NCBI RefSeq assembly: GCF_006438915.1
Contig: NZ_RCZE01000001.1
Span: forward strand, 606,325 to 670,324
DNA: 64,000 bases
Direction of reading: 5' to 3'
Source of the DNA: Pseudomonas arsenicoxydans
Lineage (GTDB): Bacteria > Pseudomonadota > Gammaproteobacteria > Pseudomonadales > Pseudomonadaceae
In this document: in pieces, positions 56,447 to 64,000 of the stretch
Layout of the letters: every line of letters begins with the position of its first letter
Position numbering within the stretch: the stretch's first letter is position 1
The notes under the pieces: model-generated
What the model saw: the letters and a program-made list of their open reading frames with translations, nothing else
Told to the model about the DNA's origin: nothing
Databases searched by the model: none
Position numbers and translations under genes: made by a program

Positions 56447-59218
56447 TCAGTGAGCCTCATCCCAGTTATTTCCCACCCCCACCTCCACCAGAAGCGGCAC
56501 GTCCAGCTTCGCCGCATTGCTCATGTGGAGTCGAATTTCCTCGCGAACTTGATCGACCAGATCCTCACGCACCTCAAGCACCAATTCATCGTGCACCTGC
56601 AGGATGACTTTGGCGTCGAGCCCTGACGAGGTCAGCCAGTTATCCACCGCCACCATGGCCTTCTTGATGATGTCCGCCGCCGTGCCTTGCATCGGGGCGT
56701 TGATCGCTGTGCGTTCGGCACCTTTGCGCAGGGCCGGGTTTTTCGCGTTGATTTCCGGCAGGTACAAGCGTCGACCGAAGATCGTTTCCACGAAACCTTG
56801 CTCGGCCGCCTGGGCGCGTGTGCGCTCCATGTATTGCAGCACGCCCGGATAGCGGGCGAAATAACGGTCGATGTAGGCCTGAGACTGTTTGCGATCCACG
56901 CCGATCTGCTTGGCCAGGCCAAACGCGCTCATGCCGTAGATCAAACCGAAGTTGATCGCCTTGGCGCTGCGTCGCTGATCGGTGGTGACGTCGGCCAGTT
57001 CCACGCCGAAGACTTCAGCGGCGGTGGCCTTGTGCACGTCCAGGTCATTACGGAACGCGTGCAGCAAACCTTCGTCCTTCGCGAGGTGGGCCATGATCCG
57101 CAGTTCGATCTGTGAATAGTCCGCCGCCAGCAATTTGTAGCCTGTGGGGGCAACAAACGCCTGACGAATGCGCCGGCCTTCGGCGGTGCGGATCGGAATG
57201 TTCTGCAGGTTCGGATCACTGGACGACAAACGCCCGGTCGCCGCGACAGCCTGATGATAAGAGGTGTGAATCCGCCCGGTGCGCGGGTTGATCTGTTCCG
57301 GCAGCCGATCGGTGTAGGTGCTTTTCAGCTTGCTCATCGAGCGGTACTGCATCAGCACTTTTGGCAGCGGGAAATCCTGTTCGGCCAGTTCCGCCAGCAC
57401 GGCTTCTGCGGTGGAGGCCTGGCCCTTGGCCGTTTTGCTGAGCACCGGCAGACCGAGTTTTTCGTACAGGATCACGCCCAATTGCTTGGGCGAGCCGAGA
57501 TTGAATTCTTCGCCAGCGATGGCGAACGCCTCACGCTCGAGCGCGACCATCTTCTCGCCCAGTTCCACGCTCTGAATGCCCAGCAAGTTGGCGTCGACCA
57601 ACGCACCTTGGCGTTCGATCCGCGCCAGCACCGGCACCAGCGGCATTTCGATTTCGCTCAGGACTTTGCTCAGGTTCGGGATGGCATTGAGTTTTTCCTG
57701 CAGGGTTTGGTGCAGGCGCAGGGTCACGTCGGCGTCTTCGGCGGCGTAAGGCCCGGCCAGTTCCAGAGAGATCTGGTCAAAGGTCAGCTGCTTGGCGCCT
57801 TTGCCGGCGATGTCCTGGAAACTGGTGGTGGTGTGATTCAGGTACTTGAGCGCCAGGCTGTCCATGTCGTGCCGGGTCGCCGTGGAATCCAGCACGTAAG
57901 ATTCGAGCATGGTGTCGAAAGCGATGCCCCGCACGGTGATCCCGCAGCTCTGATCACCGCCGATGGCGCAGTTGGCCAGGATGTTCATGTCGAACTTGGC
58001 ATGCTGGCCGACCTTGAGCTTGTTCGGGTCTTCCAGGATCGGTTTCAGCGCGCGAAGTACCGTGTCGCGGTCCAACTGATCCGGCACTCCCATGTAGGAA
58101 TGGGTCAGCGGGATGTAGGCTGCTTCGTTGGCTTGTACAGCGAAAGACAGGCCGACCAGTTGCGCCTGCTGCGCATCAACGCCGGTGGTTTCGGTGTCGA
58201 AGGCGATCAGCTTGGCGTCGTTGAGCTTTTTCAGCCACAGGTCGAAATCGGCCTGGGTGAGGATCGTGGTGTACTTGAGCTCAGTCTCGGCGGCGACTTC
58301 TTCAACCACCGGCGCGGTCACTTCCTGCCCGGAGCGCTTGGCATCGCGCTGGTTGTCTTCGAACCAGCTCTTGAACTCCAGCAGGGTATACAGCTCGGCG
58401 AGCTTGTCGTGATCCGGCTTGCCCATTTGCAGGTCATCGAGTCCGATGTCCAGCGGCACGTCGATCTTGATGGTCGCCAGTTGATAGGAGAGGAACGCCA
58501 TCTCCTTGTGCTCTTCAAGCTTGGCCGGCAGGGTTTTCGCGCCGCGAATCGGCAGGGTCGGGACGATGTCGAGCTGTGCATACAGCTCGGTCAGGCCGCC
58601 ATTCACGCCGACCAACAGGCCGGAAGCGGTCTTCGGGCCAATGCCGGGAACGCCCGGGATGTTGTCGGAAGAGTCGCCCATGAGGGCCAGATAATCGATG
58701 ATCTGCTCGGGAGCGACTCCGAATTTCTCCTTCACGCCCTCCACGTCCATGCTGCTACCGGTCATGGTATTGACCAAGGTAATGTGGCCGTCGACCAGTT
58801 GCGCCATGTCCTTATCACCGGTGGAAATGATCACCGGGCGATCCGCCGCCGCGCTGCTGCGGGCCAGGGTGCCGATCACGTCATCGGCCTCGACGCCTTC
58901 GACGCACAGCAGCGGGAAGCCCAAAGCGATCACGCTCTGGTGCAGCGGCTCGATTTGCACGCGCATATCGTCGGGCATGCTCGGACGGTTGGCTTTGTAT
59001 TCGGCATACATGTCATCGCGAAACGTCCCGCCCTTGGCGTCGAACACCACGGCGAACGGACTGTCCGGGTACTGCTTGCGCAGACTCTTGAGCATGTTCA
59101 ATACGCCCTTGACCGCACCGGTCGGCAGGCCTTTGGACGTGGTCAGCGGCGGCAGCGCGTGAAAGGCGCGGTACAGGTAAGAAGAACCGTCCACCAGGAC
59201 GAGGGGGGCTTGGCTCAT
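56447..59218 (-). CDS. polA: DNA polymerase I
   Basis: A repair and Okazaki-fragment polymerase, 923 residues from the ATG at 59218. The 5'-nuclease domain begins [16 protein letters not shown]. The 3'-5' exonuclease is probably active because IAFDTETTG retains Asp and Glu. Polymerase motifs are [21 protein letters not shown] and C VHDELV. A TTG four codons upstream is a possible alternative start. Long antisense frame rejected. Confidence 0.98.
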   Translation of the reverse strand: MSQAPLVLVDGSSYLYRAFHALPPLTTSKGLPTGAVKGVLNMLKSLRKQYPDSPFAVVFDAKGGTFRDDMYAEYKANRPSMPDDMRVQIEPLHQSVIALGFPLLCVEGVEADDVIGTLARSSAAADRPVIISTGDKDMAQLVDGHITLVNTMTGSSMDVEGVKEKFGVAPEQIIDYLALMGDSSDNIPGVPGIGPKTASGLLVGVNGGLTELYAQLDIVPTLPIRGAKTLPAKLEEHKEMAFLSYQLATIKIDVPLDIGLDDLQMGKPDHDKLAELYTLLEFKSWFEDNQRDAKRSGQEVTAPVVEEVAAETELKYTTILTQADFDLWLKKLNDAKLIAFDTETTGVDAQQAQLVGLSFAVQANEAAYIPLTHSYMGVPDQLDRDTVLRALKPILEDPNKLKVGQHAKFDMNILANCAIGGDQSCGITVRGIAFDTMLESYVLDSTATRHDMDSLALKYLNHTTTSFQDIAGKGAKQLTFDQISLELAGPYAAEDADVTLRLHQTLQEKLNAIPNLSKVLSEIEMPLVPVLARIERQGALVDANLLGIQSVELGEKMVALEREAFAIAGEEFNLGSPKQLGVILYEKLGLPVLSKTAKGQASTAEAVLAELAEQDFPLPKVLMQYRSMSKLKSTYTDRLPEQINPRTGRIHTSYHQAVAATGRLSSSDPNLQNIPIRTAEGRRIRQAFVAPTGYKLLAADYSQIELRIMAHLAKDEGLLHAFRNDLDVHKATAAEVFGVELADVTTDQRRSAKAINFGLIYGMSAFGLAKQIGVDRKQSQAYIDRYFARYPGVLQYMERTRAQAAEQGFVETIFGRRLYLPEINAKNPALRKGAERTAINAPMQGTAADIIKKAMVAVDNWLTSSGLDAKVILQVHDELVLEVREDLVDQVREEIRLHMSNAAKLDVPLLVEVGVGNNWDEAH

Positions 59219-59292
59219 GAGCAGGATCAACCTTTTCGGCGGGTCCGGCGCTAGAATAGCGGGACCGTTGACGACAAAGGGACAAGGTTATC

Positions 59293-59583
59293 ATGCGCAC
59301 ACTAAATCGCCTGTTGCTGGCTGGCTTGTTTGCAATCGCGCCATTGGCCGTCATGGCGGCGGGCGATGTTTCAAAGTCTGAGCCAGAAGTCACGATCCAC
59401 ACGGAAGGGGACAAGGTCATTCAGGAGTACCGTCAAAACGGTTTCCTGTATGCCATCAAGGTCACCCCGAAGGGCGCGCCGCCGTATTTTCTGGTGCGCG
59501 CGGACGGGACAGATGCAAACTTCATCCGCTCGGATCAGCCGGATATGCTGATTCCGGCGTGGAAAATTTTTGAGTGGAAGTAG
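59293..59583 (+). CDS. DUF2782 exported protein
   Basis: A 96-residue protein with signal peptide MRTLNRLLLAGLFAIAPLAVMA and a small beta-rich domain (VTIHTEGDKVIQEYRQNG, LYAIKVTPKGAPPYFLV). It matches the widespread DUF2782 family next to polA and thrB (P. aeruginosa PA5494). Function unknown. AAGG precedes the start. Confidence 0.88.
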   Translation: MRTLNRLLLAGLFAIAPLAVMAAGDVSKSEPEVTIHTEGDKVIQEYRQNGFLYAIKVTPKGAPPYFLVRADGTDANFIRSDQPDMLIPAWKIFEWK

Positions 59584-59640
59584 TTTCTTAATTTCAATCG
59601 GCGCCGGCTCACGAGCGGCGCCCGTACTGGCAGTTTAAAC

Positions 59641-60591
59641 ATGTCTGTGTTCACCCCCCTGGCTCGGCCCGAGCTGGAAGCTTTTCTCGCCCCTTATGGC
59701 CTCGGCCGCCTGCTTGATTTCCAGGGGATTGCTGCCGGTAGCGAAAACACCAATTTCTTTATCAGCCTGGAGCAGGGCGAATTCGTCCTGACCCTGGTCG
59801 AGCGTGGCCCGGTCGATGAAATGCCGTTCTTCATTGAGCTGCTCGACGTCCTGCACGAGGCTGATTTGCCGGTGCCTTACGCCCTGCGCACCACCGACGG
59901 CGTTGCCCTGCGCGAACTGGCCGGCAAGCCAGCGCTGCTGCAACCACGGCTGGCCGGCAAGCACATCAAGCAGGCCAACGCGCAGCACTGCGCTCAGGTT
60001 GGCGAGTTGCTGGCACACCTGCACCTGGCGACCCAGGCGAACATGATCAAGCGCAAAACCGATCGTGGTCTGGACTGGATGCTGGAGGAGGGCACGCAGT
60101 TTCTCTCCCATCTAAACGCCGAACAAAGCGATTTGCTGAAACGGGCGCTGGATGAAATCGGCGAGCAGAAGGCAAAAATCCTGGCGTTGCCGCGGGCCAA
60201 TATCCACGCCGACCTGTTCCGCGATAACGCGATGTTCGAAGGCACGCACCTGACCGGGTTGATCGACTTCTACAACGCCTGTTCGGGGCCGATGCTCTAC
60301 GACGTGGCGATTGCATTGAACGACTGGTGTTCGGACGACGACGGTTTGATCGATGGGCCGCGAGCGCGGGCGTTGCTGGGGGCTTATGCAGCGTTGCGTC
60401 CGTTCACGGCGGCAGAAGCCGAGCTGTGGCCGACGATGCTGCGCGTGGCGTGTGTGCGGTTTTGGTTATCGCGGTTGATCGCGGCGGAATCGTTCGCCGG
60501 GCAGGACGTGTTGATTCATGACCCGATGGAGTTTCAGCTGCGGTTGGCGCAGCGGCAAAAGGTCAGCACACCGCTGCCGTTTGCCCTTTAA
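59641..60591 (+). CDS. thrB: Homoserine kinase
   Basis: Phosphorylates homoserine in threonine synthesis. The 316 residues are of the aminoglycoside-phosphotransferase-fold (ThrB2) type rather than the GHMP type of E. coli. The nucleotide loop is GSENTNFFI; the catalytic loop is HADLFRDNAMF, followed by the metal-binding IDFYNACSG. Ends before a REP element, convergent with znuA. Confidence 0.94.
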   Translation: MSVFTPLARPELEAFLAPYGLGRLLDFQGIAAGSENTNFFISLEQGEFVLTLVERGPVDEMPFFIELLDVLHEADLPVPYALRTTDGVALRELAGKPALLQPRLAGKHIKQANAQHCAQVGELLAHLHLATQANMIKRKTDRGLDWMLEEGTQFLSHLNAEQSDLLKRALDEIGEQKAKILALPRANIHADLFRDNAMFEGTHLTGLIDFYNACSGPMLYDVAIALNDWCSDDDGLIDGPRARALLGAYAALRPFTAAEAELWPTMLRVACVRFWLSRLIAAESFAGQDVLIHDPMEFQLRLAQRQKVSTPLPFAL

Positions 60592-60594
60592 AAG

Positions 60595-60688
60595 CTTCGC
60601 GAGCAAGCCCGCTCCCACATTTGATCTCCTGTGCACACAAATTCTGTGGCTGGCGCAGTTCCAATGTGGGAGCGGGCTTGCTCGCGAA
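60595..60688. repeat. Inverted REP pair (GCGGGCTTGCTCGCGAA class)
   Basis: CTTCGCGAGCAAGCCCGCTC and its facing complement lie between thrB and the convergent znuA. In P. aeruginosa the nrdJ genes lie at this position. Confidence 0.9.
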
Positions 60689-60711
60689 TGGGGGCGACAC
60701 AAATGTCGGTG

Positions 60712-61632
60712 TTACAGCGACTCCAGGCACCCGGCCAAATCATTCCCTAGCTTCTCCAGCACCTGCTCATACCCCTGAGCCGTCGCTGGCGTGTACCCGC
60801 CCAGCGCATCCAGTTCCGCCAGTTTCACCGGCAAACCCGCGACCAGCGTCTCTGCCAGGCGTGGACGCAACGGCGGCTCGCTGAACACGCAGGTCTTGCC
60901 GACTTCCTGCAACCGCGCGCGCATCGCCGCGACGTGCTGGGCGCCGGGCTGGACTTCGGCGGCGACGCTGAATACGCCGGTGTGTTTCAGGCCATAGGCG
61001 TCTTCAAAATAGTCGAACGCTTCGTGGAACACGAAGTATGGCTTACCCGCGATCCCGGCGAGCCGTGCCTTCAGACGCAGGTCCAACGCATCCAGTCGCT
61101 CGTCGAAAGCTTTGACGTTGCTCTGATAACGCGCCGCGTTGGCGGGATCCACCGCACTCAGGTCAGCGGCCATTTTGGCGGCAATCACTCGGGCATTGAC
61201 CGGTGACAGCCACAAATGCGCGTCGAGGCTGCCAGGGCGGTGATCGTGGTCATGCTCATCGGCTTCTTCCGCGTGGGAGTGACTGTCTTCGGCGAAGCGG
61301 CGCAATTTCAGTCCCGGCAAATCCTGCACGGCGACGCTTGGTAGCGTACGACCATTGAGCACGCGCGGCAGGAAACCTTCCATGTCCGGCCCGATCCAGT
61401 ACAGCAGATCGACCGATTGCACCTTCCGTACGTCGGAAGGGCGCAAGGCATAGTTATGCGGCGAAGCCCCCGGCGGCAGCAACACTTCCGGAATCGCCAC
61501 GCCGTCCTGCACCGCAGCGGCAATCAACTGCAGGGGCTTGATGCTGGTGAGGACTTTGACCTCCGCGTGCGCCGAACCGATCAGCAGAAAACTTGCGATG
61601 AATGCGACAAAGATAGAAAAAAGTCGGGACAC
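60712..61632 (-). CDS. znuA: Zinc ABC transporter substrate-binding protein
   Basis: The periplasmic zinc-binding protein of ZnuABC. About 306 residues from the GTG at 61632 (VSRLFSIFVAF..., signal peptide ending SAHA); a GTG three codons upstream is possible. Zinc ligands include His in PHNYAL, the acidic His-rich loop EEADEHDHDH (about 122-134), His in DAHLWLSP and His in VFHEAFDYF. It is transcribed divergently from zur. Confidence 0.95.
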   Translation of the reverse strand: MSRLFSIFVAFIASFLLIGSAHAEVKVLTSIKPLQLIAAAVQDGVAIPEVLLPPGASPHNYALRPSDVRKVQSVDLLYWIGPDMEGFLPRVLNGRTLPSVAVQDLPGLKLRRFAEDSHSHAEEADEHDHDHRPGSLDAHLWLSPVNARVIAAKMAADLSAVDPANAARYQSNVKAFDERLDALDLRLKARLAGIAGKPYFVFHEAFDYFEDAYGLKHTGVFSVAAEVQPGAQHVAAMRARLQEVGKTCVFSEPPLRPRLAETLVAGLPVKLAELDALGGYTPATAQGYEQVLEKLGNDLAGCLESL

Positions 61633-61659
61633 GATGACCACTCGAAGAGGCGAGAACGG

Positions 61660-61672
61660 GTAACATAATAAC
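61660..61672. promoter_or_regulatory. Candidate Zur operator
   Basis: GTAACATAATAAC lies in the 66-base znuA/zur divergent gap, which must hold both promoters. It is AT-rich and repeats TAACATAATAAC, resembling part of a Zur box, but it is not a clean palindrome. Confidence 0.35.
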
Positions 61673-61698
61673 GTCTCTCACAAAACTCGTCGCCGCTC

Positions 61699-62181
61699 AT
61701 GCCTAAAACACCGATTGCCAGCCGTCCCCACGACCACTCTCATTGCGTGCATAGCGCTTTGTCCGAGGCCGATGTCCTGTGCGCACGTCAGGGGCTGCGC
61801 CTGACCGCTTTGCGCCGGCGGGTGCTGGAACTGGTGTGGCAAAGCCACAAACCGCTGGGGGCCTACGACATTCTCGCGGTGCTCAGTGAGCAGGATGGCC
61901 GTCGTGCCGCGCCGCCCACCGTGTACCGTGCGCTGGATTTCCTCCTGGAAAACGGCCTCGTACACCGCATCTCCTCGCTGAACGCCTTCGTCGGCTGTAA
62001 CCATCCGGGGCACGCCCACCAGGGGCAGTTCCTGATTTGCCGCGAATGCCACGCCGCCATTGAGCTCGAACAGAAGTCCATCAGCGACGCCATCGTGGGC
62101 AGTGCCAAGGATGTTGGATTTATCGTCGAAGGCCAGACCGTTGAAGTGGTCGGTCTCTGCTCGGGCTGCCAGGGGGCTTGA
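61699..62181 (+). CDS. zur: Zinc uptake regulator Zur (Np20)
   Basis: A Fur-family repressor sensing zinc, 160 residues. The N-terminal winged helix contains [16 protein letters not shown] and [11 protein letters not shown]. The structural zinc cysteines are CRECH and CSGC; a His-rich start (HDHSHCVH) may add sensing ligands. First gene of zur-znuC-znuB; its stop overlaps the znuC start (TGATG). It represses the divergent znuA and probably itself. Confidence 0.95.
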   Translation: MPKTPIASRPHDHSHCVHSALSEADVLCARQGLRLTALRRRVLELVWQSHKPLGAYDILAVLSEQDGRRAAPPTVYRALDFLLENGLVHRISSLNAFVGCNHPGHAHQGQFLICRECHAAIELEQKSISDAIVGSAKDVGFIVEGQTVEVVGLCSGCQGA

Positions 62182-62957
62182 TGAGCAACGCGCTGATCCG
62201 CCTCGAGCAGGTTGCCGTCACGTTTGCCGGGCAATCCGTGCTGGATAACATCGAGCTGAGCGTCGAGCCGGGGCAGATCGTCACGCTGATCGGCCCTAAT
62301 GGTGCCGGCAAGACCACGCTGGTGCGCGCGGTGCTCGGTCTGTTGAAGCCGGACAGCGGCACGGTGTGGCGCAAGCCGAAACTGCGCGTGGGTTACATGC
62401 CGCAAAAACTTCACGTCGATCCGACGCTGCCGCTCTCGGTGTTGCGCTTCTTGCGGCTGGTGCCGGGTGTGGACCGTGCCATGGCGCTGTCCGCACTCAA
62501 GGAAGTCGGTGCCGAACAGGTGATCGACAGCCCGGTGCAAAGTGTTTCCGGTGGTGAAATGCAGCGTGTGCTGCTGGCCCGGGCGCTGCTGCGCGAGCCG
62601 GAATTGCTGGTGCTCGACGAGCCGGTGCAAGGCGTCGACGTCGCCGGCCAAGCCGAACTCTATAGCCTGATCACACGGCTGCGCGACCGTCACGGCTGCG
62701 GCGTGCTGATGGTATCCCATGATCTGCACCTGGTGATGAGCACCACTGATCAGGTGGTTTGCCTCAATCGCCACGTCTGTTGCTCCGGCCATCCTGAACA
62801 AGTCAGCGGCGATCCGGCCTTCGTCGAACTGTTCGGCAAGAACGCCCAAAGCCTGGCGATTTATCACCACCACCACGACCACGCCCATGACCTGCATGGC
62901 TCGGTCGTCACGGCGGCTCAACCCCACGTTCACGGAGATAGCTGCAAGCATGGCTGA
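62181..62957 (+). CDS. znuC: Zinc ABC transporter ATP-binding protein
   Basis: The ATPase of ZnuABC, 258 residues from the ATG at 62181. Walker A is GPNGAGKT (38-45), the signature [15 protein letters not shown], and Walker B LLVLDEP. The C-terminus is unusually His-rich ([13 protein letters not shown], then [11 protein letters not shown]), suggesting zinc binding or buffering. Overlaps zur and znuB. Confidence 0.96.
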   Translation: MSNALIRLEQVAVTFAGQSVLDNIELSVEPGQIVTLIGPNGAGKTTLVRAVLGLLKPDSGTVWRKPKLRVGYMPQKLHVDPTLPLSVLRFLRLVPGVDRAMALSALKEVGAEQVIDSPVQSVSGGEMQRVLLARALLREPELLVLDEPVQGVDVAGQAELYSLITRLRDRHGCGVLMVSHDLHLVMSTTDQVVCLNRHVCCSGHPEQVSGDPAFVELFGKNAQSLAIYHHHHDHAHDLHGSVVTAAQPHVHGDSCKHG

Positions 62958-63738
62958 TTTTCTGCTCTACGCCCTGCTTGCAGGTTTGGCTTTGGCGCTG
63001 GTGGCGGGCCCGCTGGGTTCGTTCGTGGTCTGGCGGCGCATGGCCTATTTCGGCGACACCTTGTCCCATGCAGCCTTGCTCGGCGTAGCGCTGGGATTCT
63101 TGCTGGACGTCAGCCCCACCGTTGCGGTGACCGTTGGGTGCTTGCTGTTGGCGGTGCTGCTGGTGACCTTGCAACAACGCCAACCGCTGGCGTCTGACAC
63201 CCTTTTGGGAATTCTCGCACCGAGCACGCTCTCTCTGGGCCTGGTGGTACTAAGCTTCATGCACGAAGTGCGGATCGACCTGATGGCGTATCTGTTCGGC
63301 GACTTGCTGGCGATCAGCCCGACCGATCTGGCCTGGATCCTCGGCGGCAGCGCGGCGGTACTGGCGTTGCTGGTGATCTTGTGGCGGCCGTTGCTGGCCA
63401 TCACGGTGCATGAAGAGTTGGCCAAGGTTGAAGGGTTGCCAGTGGCGTCGTTGCGTCTGGCCCTGATGCTATTGATCGCCGTGGTGATCGCGGTGGCGAT
63501 GAAAATCGTCGGCGTTTTGCTGATTACATCGCTGCTGATCATCCCGGCAGCTGCGGCACAACGTCACGCCCGCTCACCGGAGCAGATGGCACTGGGCGCG
63601 AGCCTGCTGGGCATGCTCGCGGTCTGTGGCGGGCTGGCACTGTCGTGGTTCAAGGACACGCCGGCGGGCCCCTCGATTGTTGTGACGGCGGCCGCACTGT
63701 TTCTGCTGAGTTTTGTCCTGCCCCGTCGAGGGGTGTAG
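62950..63738 (+). CDS. znuB: Zinc ABC transporter permease
   Basis: The membrane channel of ZnuABC, 262 residues with about eight helices. Family segments are [19 protein letters not shown] and [18 protein letters not shown]. It begins eight bases before the znuC stop, so the three genes are coupled. Confidence 0.96.
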   Translation: MADFLLYALLAGLALALVAGPLGSFVVWRRMAYFGDTLSHAALLGVALGFLLDVSPTVAVTVGCLLLAVLLVTLQQRQPLASDTLLGILAPSTLSLGLVVLSFMHEVRIDLMAYLFGDLLAISPTDLAWILGGSAAVLALLVILWRPLLAITVHEELAKVEGLPVASLRLALMLLIAVVIAVAMKIVGVLLITSLLIIPAAAAQRHARSPEQMALGASLLGMLAVCGGLALSWFKDTPAGPSIVVTAAALFLLSFVLPRRGV

Positions 63739-63775
63739 ACTTGCTCGTTTTTTGCGCAAATAGAGAGTCGCAGGA

Positions 63776-64000
63776 ATGAAGCCGTTCGCCTCACGTTATC
63801 TGCTCCTTGTCGCATTTTCCTTGCTGCTGGGCGCCTGCCAAAGCACGCCACCGGCGGCCACCGAAGCCACGGATGCGCGAGCTACGGCCATCACACAGCT
63901 GGAACAAAGCCTGGCCAGCAACGAGTTGGCCACCGCCGAAGATCAATTGGCCACCTTGCAGGCCCAGTCCCCCAACGATCAATCCCTTGAGCAATACCAA
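63776..64000 (+). CDS. Lipoprotein of unknown function (3' end outside the window)
   Basis: The first 75 codons of a gene starting at 63776 behind CAGGA. Signal peptide and lipobox LLGAC give lipidated Cys21 with Gln at +2, so outer-membrane placement is likely. The mature start is Thr/Ala/Gln-rich and then helical (ITQLEQSLASNELATAEDQL), resembling the start of a TPR-type region. It lies 37 bases after znuB at the P. aeruginosa PA5502 position. The product beyond codon 75 is not visible. Confidence 0.8.
   Translation, partial: MKPFASRYLLLVAFSLLLGACQSTPPAATEATDARATAITQLEQSLASNELATAEDQLATLQAQSPNDQSLEQYQ

Noticed and set aside
56640..56648. TTATCCACC near the end of polA
   Set aside because: One mismatch to the DnaA box; not counted, nor were ATATCCACA at 47470 and AGTGGATAA at 44565.
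57254..59254. 666-codon open frame antisense to polA
   Set aside because: Codon-bias shadow of polA; no domain or ribosome site.

Overview
The window is chromosomal DNA from a Pseudomonas, most likely of the P. fluorescens group. The evidence is the gene order around gyrB, the AlgB/KinB pair, the high GC content, and the dispersed REP palindromes built on GGCTTGC cores. It begins about 40 codons inside gyrB, so the dnaA-dnaN-recF-gyrB side of oriC lies just upstream, and it ends inside a lipoprotein gene after znuB.

Positions 1-24 kb are origin-proximal core genes in the order known from P. aeruginosa PA0004-PA0032. They are gyrB; a leftward glyQ-glyS-gmhB-plsC operon; tag, an LpxL-type acyltransferase and a PilZ protein; a TPR protein; a leftward def-fmt-rsmB-trkA operon; tsaP, dprA and tsaC; qor opposite hemF-aroE; a SulP transporter; and a choline-O-sulfate module (betC, a ChoX-like binding protein, and a divergent LysR regulator). 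Fourteen perfect TTATCCACA DnaA boxes fall in the first 24.8 kb. I found none after that.

Positions 25-43 kb are more accessory: small enzymes, a citrate transporter, a TerC protein, a decayed PAAR/T6SS-type locus with several independent inactivating lesions, a Na/Pi transporter, a membrane-anchored M16 peptidase, a complete MCE/Mla-type lipid transport operon with a STAS-permease fusion, a fused SpmA-SpmB protein, and GltP.

Positions 43-64 kb follow the P. aeruginosa PA5483-PA5502 order: an Ivy/DUF1328 envelope operon, algB-kinB, an EAL protein, ampDh2, a GGEEF protein, a nuclease/phosphatase-fold protein, dsbA, two cytochromes c, engB, a Spot 42/ErsA-like sRNA locus, polA, a DUF2782 protein, thrB, and the zinc system znuA/zur-znuC-znuB. 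In P. aeruginosa this block lies on the other side of oriC, so the replichore arrangement differs here.

Themes linking the genes are envelope building and repair (LpxL, PlsC, AmpDh2, the Mla-type operon, Ivy, TsaP), cyclic-di-GMP signalling (PilZ, EAL and GGEEF proteins), AlgB/KinB-AlgU-type stress control, and ion or nutrient uptake (TrkA, SulP, ChoX, CitMHS, Na/Pi, GltP, Znu). Most genes are ordinary core genes. The least ordinary parts are the DnaA-box gradient, the decayed PAAR locus with its intact orphan partner, the ErsA-like RNA, the Ivy homologue with an altered loop, and the structured REP set.
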